Assembly: GCF_044792555.1 (NCBI RefSeq)
Contig: NZ_CP126238.1
Coordinates: forward strand, 3,596,001 to 3,660,000
Length of the DNA stretch: 64,000 nt
Reading direction: 5' to 3'
Source of the DNA: Alicycliphilus denitrificans_A
Lineage (GTDB): Bacteria > Pseudomonadota > Gammaproteobacteria > Burkholderiales > Burkholderiaceae_C
Shown: one piece after another, positions 36,443 to 44,100 of the stretch
How positions within the stretch are numbered: the stretch's first letter is position 1
Layout: every line of letters starts with the position of its first letter
The notes under the pieces: model-generated
The model's input: the letters and a program-made list of their open reading frames with translations, nothing else
Databases searched by the model: none
What the model was told of the DNA's origin: nothing
Position numbers and translations under genes: made by a program

Positions 36443-37354
36443 ATGGATCTGCAATCGCTCACCCTTTTGGTGGAAATCATCGACAGCGGCAACCTGAGCC
36501 AGGCGGCGCGCAAGCTGAAGATGACGCGCGCCAACGTCAGCTACCACCTGACGCAGCTGGAAAAATCCGTGGGCGTACAGCTCATCCGGCGCACCACGCG
36601 CATCGTGGAGCCCACCGAGGTCGGCCTGCGCCTCTACGAGCATGGCCGCGCCATACAGAACGAGATGCTGGCCGCGCGCGAGACCGTGACCAGCCTGGGC
36701 CAGGGCCTGCTGGGGCGGGTGGGCATCAGCGTGCCCAGCAGCTACGGCCAGATGGTGATGAGCGACTGGCTCATCGAGTTCAAGCGCCTGTACCCCGGCA
36801 TCGTGCTGGACGTGCTGTTCGAAAACCGCACGGATCACCTGCGCGACGAGGTGGACATCGCCATCCGCGTGATTCCCGAGCCGCCCCTGTCGGTGATCGC
36901 GCGCAGCCTGGGCCCCGTGCACTTCGTGGCCTGCGCCTCACGCGCCTACGTGGCCGAGCATGGCCTGCCCAAAACCCTCTACGAGTTGCGCAACAGCCCG
37001 GTGATCACGGCGGGCATGATCGGGCGCCAGCTGCGCCTGTCGGCCTACCAGGGCGAGGAGCGCCAGGAAGTGCTGCTGGAGCCCACGCTCAGCTCCGAAC
37101 ATTTCCCGTTTTTACGCCAGGGCATCCTGGCCGGGCTGGGCGTGGGCCTGGTGCCCGACTACGTGGTGCAGGCCGAGGTGGCCAGCGGCGAGGTGCTGCT
37201 CACGCTGCAGGAATACCGCCTGAGCATCTTCGGCAGCCACATGTACCTGATGTACCTGCCCGACCGCCACCAGACGCGCGCCGTGCGCACCTGCATCGAC
37301 TTCCTGCTGGCCAAGGCGGGGCATGGCGCGCCACCCGCGGCGCAGGACAGTTAA
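36443..37354 (+). CDS. LysR-family regulator divergent from the pim-like operon
   Basis: 303 residues. N-terminal winged HTH: LTLLVEIIDSGNLSQAARKL and MTRANVSYHLTQLEKSVGVQ, then the effector-binding domain from about 90. It starts at the ATG at 36443; the frame is open further upstream but only as a shadow of the divergent gene. Position and shared dyads in the 109-nt spacer make it the likely regulator of the dicarboxylate operon. Its stop codon overlaps the stop codon of the convergent lipoprotein gene. Confidence 0.93.
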   Translation: MDLQSLTLLVEIIDSGNLSQAARKLKMTRANVSYHLTQLEKSVGVQLIRRTTRIVEPTEVGLRLYEHGRAIQNEMLAARETVTSLGQGLLGRVGISVPSSYGQMVMSDWLIEFKRLYPGIVLDVLFENRTDHLRDEVDIAIRVIPEPPLSVIARSLGPVHFVACASRAYVAEHGLPKTLYELRNSPVITAGMIGRQLRLSAYQGEERQEVLLEPTLSSEHFPFLRQGILAGLGVGLVPDYVVQAEVASGEVLLTLQEYRLSIFGSHMYLMYLPDRHQTRAVRTCIDFLLAKAGHGAPPAAQDS

Positions 37355-37704
37355 CGAGGACCCCAGCGACCACCGTGTTGCTGCCAGCCGCGCGGCCCAT
37401 GCTCCCAGCGGCGCGGATGCCAGGCATAGCCAGGGCGCGGCGGCACGGCCCAGTAGCCAGGCGTCCAGGCATAGCGCCCACCACCCCAGCCCCAGTAGCC
37501 GTTGATCCACACATGCACCGGCGAGGGCGCGACGGGGATCACCTCGGCCTGCAGCGGCGGCGGCGCGCTGGGGGCATACACCACGTCGCCCACCGGATAG
37601 GCCGGAGCCACCACGCAGCCGGTCAGCGCCAGGCCGGAAACGGCCAATGCCAAGGCCGGCAGCACGCGGCGCAGGCCCGTAGAAAACGTCGATATGAAAA
37701 TCAT
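37351..37704 (-). CDS. YXWXPGYW-repeat lipoprotein
   Basis: 117 residues. A lipoprotein signal peptide with lipobox LALTGC (Cys at about 30) precedes a Pro/Trp/Tyr/Gly-rich mature part with the aromatic motifs VWINGYWGWGGGRYAW, TPGYW and a C-terminal HGPRGWQQHGGRWGPR. Proteins with YXWXPGXW repeats are small envelope lipoproteins of unknown function common in Burkholderiales. It is convergent with the LysR gene, sharing 3 nt at the stops. A terminator-like hairpin lies in its own leader. Confidence 0.85.
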   Translation of the reverse strand: MIFISTFSTGLRRVLPALALAVSGLALTGCVVAPAYPVGDVVYAPSAPPPLQAEVIPVAPSPVHVWINGYWGWGGGRYAWTPGYWAVPPRPGYAWHPRRWEHGPRGWQQHGGRWGPR

Positions 37705-37739
37705 GAAGCACTACTCCTGTCAGCCATACCCCTACAACG

Positions 37740-37770
37740 AAAAAGCCCCTGCCGGATGTTGACAGGGGCT
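37740..37770 (-). terminator. Terminator-like hairpin in front of the lipoprotein gene
   Basis: On the minus strand AGCCCCTG / CAGGGGCT (8 bp, 11-nt loop) is followed by TTTTTCG, 36 nt before the lipoprotein start codon. With no minus-strand gene upstream, it could end a small RNA or act as a leader attenuator. Confidence 0.55.
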
Positions 37771-37919
37771 GGTGAAGGCACAGTAAAGAAGCGCAGCCAG
37801 ACGTAGTCGCGCTAACCGCAGTGCACCGCGCCATCGCATCACCAGTCTCCCTGCATTGCACTGGGACTAAGAACTGCGTCCCAGCGAGACCGACAAGCCC
37901 GCAGTAACCTGCAGCGGGC

Positions 37920-38801
37920 ATGCCATCTCAGCCCCTACGCCCACAACGACACATCATCTTGAAAGCCCCCTCGGAAATCTCAACACAGCCCCAAAAATCA
38001 GACCCCAACTTCGTCCACTCCCTCGCAAAGGGGCTGGACATCCTTTCGATCTTCGCCGAAGGCGACATGTTGGGAAACCAACAACTGGTGGAGCGAACGG
38101 GACTGCCCAAGGCGACGATCTCGCGCATCACATCCACACTGGTCGCGTTGGGCTACCTGCGAGTTGATACGCGCACACGCAAATTGCAGATGGGGTCTCG
38201 CCTGATAGGCATGGGCGCCAGCGTACAACGCCGGATCGGGCTGCAACGCATTGCGCGCCCCATGCTGGAAAAGCTTAGCGCCGACACAGGGCTCTCGCTC
38301 ATCATCGGCACACGGGATCGCCTGGGGCTGGTCGTGCTGGAAGCCATCCGTCCGCCCACTGACAGCCGGCTGGTGACGAACGTGGACGCGGGCACGGTGC
38401 TCCCCATCGCCGGGACTGCCATCGGCCTCGCGTACATCGTCGCCTGTCCGGTAAAGGAACAGGCCATCATTTTCGACAAGCTGGCCCAGCGATTCCCAGC
38501 GGAGTGGCCCAATCTGCGCCAGCGCATCGAGCTGGCCCATGCGGAATACAACCGCACAGGCTTCATCACCACCCAGCGATCATGGGAACGCGACGTGAAC
38601 GGCGTCGCCATTCCGTTCGCACCCAACGCACGCAACGCGCTGTACACCGTCAGCTTCGCCGGCCCCGCCACACGTATGCCCCCCACCCGCATGCGCAAGG
38701 AGCTGGGCCCCATGTTGCTGCAGTTCGTAAAGGAATTGCACGAGGCAATGGCCAAATCAGCCGGCCCTTACCTCCTGCCGCCGGAAATCTATACGCCATA
38801 G
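37920..38801 (+). CDS. IclR-family transcriptional regulator
   Basis: 293 residues. A disordered N-terminal 30 residues, then a winged HTH (about 33-92: SLAKGLDILSIFAEGDM, LVERTGLPKATISRITSTLV) and an IclR effector domain (about 110-285) that binds small organic acids or aromatics. The GFITTQRSWERDVNGVAIPF block is characteristic. It is followed by a Bug/SDR/aldehyde dehydrogenase cluster whose promoter region has a TTCCG-N5-CGGAA palindrome, also present twice before the hydrolase/dioxygenase operon and porin at 47.6 kb. It is the obvious candidate to bind them. Confidence 0.93.
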   Translation: MPSQPLRPQRHIILKAPSEISTQPQKSDPNFVHSLAKGLDILSIFAEGDMLGNQQLVERTGLPKATISRITSTLVALGYLRVDTRTRKLQMGSRLIGMGASVQRRIGLQRIARPMLEKLSADTGLSLIIGTRDRLGLVVLEAIRPPTDSRLVTNVDAGTVLPIAGTAIGLAYIVACPVKEQAIIFDKLAQRFPAEWPNLRQRIELAHAEYNRTGFITTQRSWERDVNGVAIPFAPNARNALYTVSFAGPATRMPPTRMRKELGPMLLQFVKELHEAMAKSAGPYLLPPEIYTP

Positions 38802-38873
38802 GGTTGCAACCAAGCAGACGCCCCGTGGCGAGGTTTACGCGCGGGAGAGTGCAGGCAGGCTATAGGCTCTTCA

Positions 38874-38929
38874 TTTCGGATAGTTCCGGCATTCGGAATA
38901 TATATTCAATGATGTTTTGATTTACATCA
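38874..38929. promoter_or_regulatory. Candidate IclR operator region before the Bug-SDR-ALDH operon
   Basis: TTCCG-GCATT-CGGAA at 38884-38898 is a perfect palindrome. It is preceded by a half-site TTTCGGATA (38875) and followed by a second dyad TGATGT-N8-ACATCA (38910-38929). Confidence 0.55.
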
Positions 38930-38985
38930 GAACGTTTTAAAAATCTCTGGTTGCGTTCATATTGACCTACAACCAGGAGATACCC

Positions 38986-39960
38986 ATGCACCGCCCATTG
39001 CCGCGCCGCAGCTTCTGCGCCCTCGGCCTTGCTGCCTTCGCATCGATCGCGTCGGCGTCCAGCGCCAACTATCCGTCCCGCCCCATTACGCTGGTCGTGC
39101 CCTACCCCGCAGGCGGCAACGGCGACAACATCGCCCGCGTCTTCGCCAAGAAGCTCTCCGACCTGTGGAACACCCCGGTGGTGGTGGACAACAAGCCGGG
39201 CGCATCGGGCACGATCGGTGCCGGCCAGGTGCACCGCGCGGCGCCTGACGGCTACACCCTGCTGCTCACCGTTACCACCCAGCTCACCAGCCGCGTGCCG
39301 GGCGTCAAGCCCAGCTACAACGCCACCGAGGACTTCGTGCCGCTGGTGGGCCTGACCGTGGCCCCGCTGGCGTTCGTGGTGCCGGCGCGCCTGAACGTGA
39401 AGAACATGAAGGAGCTGGAGGCACTCGCACGCCAGCGCCCGCTGTCCTATGGCTCGTACGGCACCTCCACCTCCACGCACATCGTGCAGCACCTGCTGCT
39501 GTCCCAGATCAAGGCCGTGAACACCGTGCACGTGCCCTACAAGGGCGAGAGCCCGATGGTGGTCGACATGCTGGGCGGCCAGATCGACATGGGCCTGGTC
39601 GGCATCGGCCAGGCGCGCGAGATGGAGAAGTCGGGCCGCATGCGCACGCTGGCCGTGCTCGGCACCCAGCGCAGCGAGTTCCTGCCCGACGTGCCCACCC
39701 TCACCGAACTGGGCTACAAGCAGATGGATTGGGCCTACGGCACCGCCCTGTACGGCTCCTCGCGCCTGCCGGTGGAGGTGCAAGCCAAGCTGCGCGAGGC
39801 CGGCAAGACCATCATGGCCGACCCCGACACGCAGGCGCAGTACCGCAACCAGTCCAACCAGCCCTGGGTGAACGCCCGCATCGACGAGCTGAGCCGGCGC
39901 CTGGTGGTGGACACGAACAACTGGAACAAGGTGCTGGCGGACGTCGGCGCCCTGGAATGA
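38986..39960 (+). CDS. Bug/TctC-family periplasmic substrate-binding protein
   Basis: 324 residues. MHRPLPRRSFCALGLAAFAS is a twin-arginine-type signal, cleaved near SASSA. Family blocks are ITLVVPYPAGGNGDNIARVF, DNKPGASGTIGAG and APDGYTLLL. The ATG at 38986 follows CAGGAGA and is preferred over an upstream TTG. It is the first gene of an operon with SDR and aldehyde dehydrogenase genes (31 and 30 nt gaps), so it probably captures their pathway substrate. Confidence 0.93.
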   Translation: MHRPLPRRSFCALGLAAFASIASASSANYPSRPITLVVPYPAGGNGDNIARVFAKKLSDLWNTPVVVDNKPGASGTIGAGQVHRAAPDGYTLLLTVTTQLTSRVPGVKPSYNATEDFVPLVGLTVAPLAFVVPARLNVKNMKELEALARQRPLSYGSYGTSTSTHIVQHLLLSQIKAVNTVHVPYKGESPMVVDMLGGQIDMGLVGIGQAREMEKSGRMRTLAVLGTQRSEFLPDVPTLTELGYKQMDWAYGTALYGSSRLPVEVQAKLREAGKTIMADPDTQAQYRNQSNQPWVNARIDELSRRLVVDTNNWNKVLADVGALE

Positions 39961-39991
39961 ACACGCTCGGCGCGCACAGGATCTCTTCGCC

Positions 39992-40786
39992 ATGACCACA
40001 GAATTCACCCTCCCCTCCTTCACGCCCGTTGCCGGCCAGCGCCTGCTGGTCATCGGCGGCTGCGGCGGCATGGGCCGCGCCCTGGTGCAGGCCGCCGTGG
40101 CCCTGGGCCTGCGCGTGGCCGTGCTCGACATAGCGCGCTCCATCGCCCAGTTCCCGCCGCCCGCCGGCGTGCTGACGATCGCCTGCAACGTCTCGCAGGA
40201 AGACGCCGTGCAGGCCGCCTTCGCGCAGATCGCGGCCGAGTGGGGCGCCATCGACGCGCTCGTGAACCTGGCCGGCTACACCGGCGAGCGCGTGCGCGTC
40301 GAGGACATGAGCACGCAGGAGTGGGACGACATCGTCAACACCGACCTGCGCGGCATGTTCCTGGTGGCGCGCGCCGGCGCCCCGCTGCTGCGCGCCTCGG
40401 CCGCCGCCGGCCATGCGCCTGCCGCCGTGCTGGTGTCCTCCACCTTCGGCGTGCGCGTGCCGCATGTGGGCTACGGGCCGTACGCGGCCTCCAAGGCCGG
40501 CGTGATCAACCTGATCCGCGCGCTGGCCACCGAGTGGTCGCCCGAGATCCGCGTTAACGGCGTGGCACCCGGCGTGATCGACACCGCCTTCCTCAAGGGC
40601 GGCACGGGCCGCGACACCAAGCAGACCGGCCTGGACATGGCCCGCTTCGTGCAGGGCGTGCCGCTGCAGCGCCTGGGCCAGCCGGCCGAGATCGCCCACA
40701 CCCTGCTGTTCCTGCTCAGCCCCGCGGCCAGCTACATCACGGGCCAGACCGTGCATGTCAACGGCGGCAGCCACATGGCGGGCTGA
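39992..40786 (+). CDS. Short-chain dehydrogenase/reductase (SDR)
   Basis: 264 residues. NAD(P)-dependent oxidoreductase of the classical SDR type. The cofactor loop GGCGGMGRAL (near 23-32) replaces TGxxxGIG, NLAGYTG follows strand four, and the catalytic Ser is in VSSTFG with Y164 and K168 (YGPYAASKAG). It ends with YITGQTVHVNGGSHMAG. Its place between a Bug protein and an aldehyde dehydrogenase suggests oxidation of an alcohol or reduction of a ketone in the same pathway; substrate unknown. Confidence 0.92.
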   Translation: MTTEFTLPSFTPVAGQRLLVIGGCGGMGRALVQAAVALGLRVAVLDIARSIAQFPPPAGVLTIACNVSQEDAVQAAFAQIAAEWGAIDALVNLAGYTGERVRVEDMSTQEWDDIVNTDLRGMFLVARAGAPLLRASAAAGHAPAAVLVSSTFGVRVPHVGYGPYAASKAGVINLIRALATEWSPEIRVNGVAPGVIDTAFLKGGTGRDTKQTGLDMARFVQGVPLQRLGQPAEIAHTLLFLLSPAASYITGQTVHVNGGSHMAG

Positions 40787-40816
40787 GCACCCCAGAACGC
40801 CCGCAAGGACCTCCCC

Positions 40817-42295
40817 ATGAAGACCATCACCAGCTACATCAACGGCCAGTGGCAGAACGCCAGCGCCACCCTGCTGCCCGTCATCAACCCGGCCACCGAA
40901 GCGGTCGTGGCCCAGCTTTCGGAGGCCGATGCCGACGAAACGGCCCGCGCCGTCGCCGCCGCCGAAGCCAGCTGGAAAAGCGGCGTCTGGGCGAACAAGC
41001 CCGCGGCCGAAAAGCGCCGCATCTTCCAGCGCATCGTGGCGCTGACGCTGGAGCACATCGAAGAGCTGGCCCAGCTCGAATGCCTCAACAGCGGCCTGCC
41101 CCTGAACTACCTGCGCGCGCGCCAGCTGCCGCGCATCACGCGCAATTTCGAGTTCTTCGCCGACTGGCTGTCGCAAAACGTCGAGAAGGCCGGCATGACC
41201 GACCAGGACTACCTGCGCTTCGTGGTGCGCGAGCCCGCCGGCGTGGCCGCGCTGATCTCGCCCTGGAACGCGCCGCTGGCCCTGGCCTCGACCAAGATCG
41301 CCGCCGCCCTGGCCTTCGGCAACAGCTGCGTGCTCAAGACCGCCGAGACCACGCCGCTGGCCGTGGCGCGCTTCATGGACATCCTGAGCGAAGCCGGCGT
41401 GCCGGCCGGCGTGGTCAACCTGGTCAACGGCCGCGGCCAGGTCACGGGCGACGCGCTGGTGCGCCACCCGGCCGTGCGCGTGGTCTCGTTCACGGGCGGC
41501 ACGCAGACCGGCCGCGCCATTGCCGCGGCGGCCGCGCCCGGCCTCAAGCGCGTGGACCTGGAGCTGGGCGGCAAGTCGGCCAACATCATCACGGCCACCG
41601 CCAACCTCGACGACGCGCTCGACGGCGCGCTGACCTCGATCTACACCAACAACGGCCAGCAATGCTTTGCCGGCTCGCGCATCCTGGTGCAGCGCCAGGT
41701 GGCCGACGAGTTCATCGCGCGCTTCGTGCAGCGCGCGCGCGCCATCCGCGTGGGCGACCCGCTGGACATGGCCACCGAAGTCGGCCCGCTGTCCAACGCT
41801 GCGCACTATGCGCGCGTGTGCTCCTTCGTCGACATCGCGCTGCAGGACGGCGGCCAGCTGCTGTGCGGCGGCAAGCGCCCGGCCCATGTCGGCGACAAGG
41901 GCTACTACCTCGAACCCACGGCCGTGCTCATGCCCAGCAACAGCGCGCGCGTCTGCCAGGAAGAGATCTTCGGCCCGTTCGCAGCCTTCCAGATCTTCGA
42001 CGAGTTCGACGAGGCGATTGCCATCGCCAACGACTCGGAGTTCGGCCTGGTGTCCTACCTGTGGAGCAACGACCTGACGCAGGCGCACCGCGCGGCGCGC
42101 GAGATCCAGGCCGGCGTGGTGCTGGTGAACACGCCCATGATCCTGGACCTGCGCTTCCCGTTCGGCGGCTACAAGACCTCGGGCGTGGGCCGCGAAGGCA
42201 TCGACGGCATGCGCCATTTCTACACCGAGGAAAAGACGGTGACCATCGCGCTCAAGCGCCCCGCCATGGCGCGCCTGGGCGCCCACGCGGACTGA
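40817..42295 (+). CDS. Aldehyde dehydrogenase
   Basis: 492 residues. NAD(P)-dependent oxidation of an aldehyde to the acid. ISPWNAPLALASTKIAAALA carries the catalytic Asn, E249 is in ELGGKSANI and the nucleophile C283 in NNGQQCFAGSRI. The C-terminal PFGGYKTSGVGREGI is standard for the family. Last gene of the Bug-SDR-ALDH operon, ending before a strong terminator. A natural partner for the carotenoid-oxygenase-family dioxygenase at 44.1 kb, which should produce aldehydes. Confidence 0.94.
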   Translation: MKTITSYINGQWQNASATLLPVINPATEAVVAQLSEADADETARAVAAAEASWKSGVWANKPAAEKRRIFQRIVALTLEHIEELAQLECLNSGLPLNYLRARQLPRITRNFEFFADWLSQNVEKAGMTDQDYLRFVVREPAGVAALISPWNAPLALASTKIAAALAFGNSCVLKTAETTPLAVARFMDILSEAGVPAGVVNLVNGRGQVTGDALVRHPAVRVVSFTGGTQTGRAIAAAAAPGLKRVDLELGGKSANIITATANLDDALDGALTSIYTNNGQQCFAGSRILVQRQVADEFIARFVQRARAIRVGDPLDMATEVGPLSNAAHYARVCSFVDIALQDGGQLLCGGKRPAHVGDKGYYLEPTAVLMPSNSARVCQEEIFGPFAAFQIFDEFDEAIAIANDSEFGLVSYLWSNDLTQAHRAAREIQAGVVLVNTPMILDLRFPFGGYKTSGVGREGIDGMRHFYTEEKTVTIALKRPAMARLGAHAD

Positions 42296-42330
42296 GCCCG
42301 GCCGCCATGCCCGCCATACGGGCAGCCCAT

Positions 42331-42358
42331 AAAAAAAGAGCGCCTGTCGCTCTTTTTT
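42331..42358. terminator. Bidirectional Rho-independent terminator
   Basis: AAAAAAGAGCG and CGCTCTTTTTT form a perfect hairpin with loop CCTGT, with a T tract on the plus strand and an A tract at the left (T tract on the minus strand). It separates the aldehyde dehydrogenase gene from the convergent hydrolase. Confidence 0.9.
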
Positions 42359-42384
42359 ATTGGCTTTCAGGATGATTTCATTCT

Positions 42385-42424
42385 GAAAACCATGGCTATC
42401 AAGCGCTAGCCGCTCCTGTTTTCA
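42385..42424. repeat. Palindromic repeat family, copy H (truncated)
   Basis: AAAACCATGGCTATCAAGCG, then CTAGCCGCT and TTTTCA: left and right family ends with the middle loop deleted. Its right end overlaps the stop codon of the neighbouring hydrolase gene. Confidence 0.55.
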
Positions 42425-43324
42425 TTGCGATGCCCCCAGGTGTGCGACCAGCCAGTCGCGCGCGGCGCTGCTGGCGCGCTCGAATTCGCGCTCGTAGGGC
42501 ACGAAATGGTCGCCCGGCAGCAGCACCAGCCGCTTGGGCTCGAGCGCGCGCTGGTAGGCGGCCAGCGCCAGGTCGGTGGGCGTGATGCTGTCGTCGGTGG
42601 CGACGATCATCAGCAGCGGCGTGGGGCTGATGGCCTCGATCTGCGCGCCGGGCTCGTACTCGGTGGAATGGGCCACGGTGGACAGCGTGACCGCGTTCAC
42701 GAAGCTGCCCGGCGCCAGCCGCTCGCCCTGGGCGTAGAAGGCCACGGCCTCGGGCGCGTCGTAGACGCTGGGCGCGCCGTCTTGGGTGGGAATCAGCGCG
42801 CGCAGCCGCGGCGCCTGGCCCGCGGCGAGCCGGTCGCGCTCCTCGTGGAACAGCCCATGCATGGCCGCCATGCGCGCCGGGTGCACGCGGCGCTGGGTCT
42901 GGGCCCGGCCGCTGACCATGGGCACCTGGGCGACGGCGCAGCGCACGCGCCGGTCCACGGCGGCCACCTGCAGCACATGGCCGCCGCTGTAGCTCGTGCC
43001 CCAGATGCCGATGCGCCCGCGGTCCACCTCGGGCCGCGCGCACAGCCAGGTGATCGCATGGCGGTAGTCGCGTGTCTGCAGCACCGGGTCGGCCTCCTGG
43101 CGCGGCATGCCGCCGCTGGCGCCAAAGCCGCGGTGGTCAAAGACCAGCACGGCCAGCCCAGCCTGCGCAAAGCATTCGGCAAAGCGGTCGAGGAACATTT
43201 CCTTCACGGCGCCGAAGCCATGGGCCATGGCCACGGCCGGATGCGGGCCGGGGCCGCCCGGGACATACCACCAGGCCGCCAGGGTGGCGCCGGGCACGGG
43301 AATTTGCAAATCGATGCGCTGCAT
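42422..43324 (-). CDS. Alpha/beta hydrolase (FrsA/COG1073-like)
   Basis: 300 residues. Serine hydrolase fold. The oxyanion motif is MAHGFGAVKEMFLDRFAECF, the nucleophile is in GIWGTSYSGGHV and the C-terminal catalytic His probably in LLPGDHFVPYE. Similar proteins act on acyl esters or polyketide-type C-C bonds; the substrate cannot be named. Its start codon lies just after the terminator that ends the upstream operon, so it likely has its own promoter or depends on read-through. Confidence 0.88.
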   Translation of the reverse strand: MQRIDLQIPVPGATLAAWWYVPGGPGPHPAVAMAHGFGAVKEMFLDRFAECFAQAGLAVLVFDHRGFGASGGMPRQEADPVLQTRDYRHAITWLCARPEVDRGRIGIWGTSYSGGHVLQVAAVDRRVRCAVAQVPMVSGRAQTQRRVHPARMAAMHGLFHEERDRLAAGQAPRLRALIPTQDGAPSVYDAPEAVAFYAQGERLAPGSFVNAVTLSTVAHSTEYEPGAQIEAISPTPLLMIVATDDSITPTDLALAAYQRALEPKRLVLLPGDHFVPYEREFERASSAARDWLVAHLGASQ

Positions 43325-43343
43325 GGGGGACGATCTTCAAAAG

Positions 43344-43378
43344 CAAAAAAACCTGCCGGCGCTCGGCACCGGCAGGCA
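43344..43378 (-). terminator. Rho-independent terminator after the second hydrolase gene
   Basis: On the minus strand CCTGCCGG / CCGGCAGG (8 bp, 9-nt loop) is followed by TTTTTTTGC. Ends the hydrolase-Bug-dioxygenase-hydrolase operon. Confidence 0.88.
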
Positions 43379-43401
43379 ACCTGGGAGTAATCCACCTGGC
43401 G

Positions 43402-44100
43402 TCAGCCCGCCGCGCCCATCCACTGCGCCAGCGCCTCGGCCACGGCACGCGGCTGCTCCATGGGCGCCAGATGGCCGGCCGGGCCGACCACGCGCTGCTG
43501 CGCGCCCGCAATGCGCTCTGCATAGGCGGCCAGCGCCTCGGGCGGGAACAGCTTGTCGTGCGAGGCCGCGAGCACCAGGGTCGGGCGGCTGCCGTCGAGC
43601 AGGTGGCTGCGGTCGGGCCGCGCGGCCGTAGCGCGTACATGGGCCGCATAGCGCTCGGGGCCGTAGTCGCGCACCATGGCCTCGCGCGCCGCCATCAGCG
43701 GCGCGTTGGCCAGACTGTCAGGGTGGAAGGTGTTGGCCACGCCGGCCGCCACCATCTCGAAATAGCGCCCCTGGGCCACGGCCTCGAGCGCGGCCAGGCG
43801 CTTTTGCGCGGCGGCCTCGCTGTCGGCGAACGGCGCGGTGCACAGCATGGCGATGCCCTGCACCCGCTCAGGCGCCTGCGCCAGCATGGCCAGTGCCACA
43901 TAGCCGCCGAACGAGAAGCCGGCGAGCCAGAAGCGCTCGGGCAGCCGCGCCAGATGCGCGGCGGCGATCGCCTCCACCGTCTCCAGCGGCGGGTTGTCGA
44001 GGGCCGTGGCCTGCACCGCCGCAGGCAGCGCGGCCACCACGCCGTCGAACACGGCTCGGGTGTTGTTCAGCCCCGGGACCAGGACCAGCTGCGCTGTCAT
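43402..44100 (-). CDS. Alpha/beta hydrolase
   Basis: 232 residues. Nucleophile elbow LAGFSFGGYVALAML, catalytic His in VGPAGHLAPMEQP and the Asp in VLAASHDKLFPPEAL. Starts MTAQLVLVPGLNNTRAVFDG at 44100. Its ATG overlaps the stop of the dioxygenase gene (ATGA), so the two are translationally coupled and probably act in the same pathway, for example in hydrolysing an ester or ring-cleavage-type product. A longer upstream frame is a shadow of the dioxygenase gene. Confidence 0.88.
   Translation of the reverse strand: MTAQLVLVPGLNNTRAVFDGVVAALPAAVQATALDNPPLETVEAIAAAHLARLPERFWLAGFSFGGYVALAMLAQAPERVQGIAMLCTAPFADSEAAAQKRLAALEAVAQGRYFEMVAAGVANTFHPDSLANAPLMAAREAMVRDYGPERYAAHVRATAARPDRSHLLDGSRPTLVLAASHDKLFPPEALAAYAERIAGAQQRVVGPAGHLAPMEQPRAVAEALAQWMGAAG

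Noticed and set aside
39812..42286. An 824-codon minus-strand open frame across the SDR and aldehyde dehydrogenase genes
   Set aside because: The opposite strand encodes two proteins with full catalytic motifs; this frame has biased Gly/His/Arg composition and no family features.
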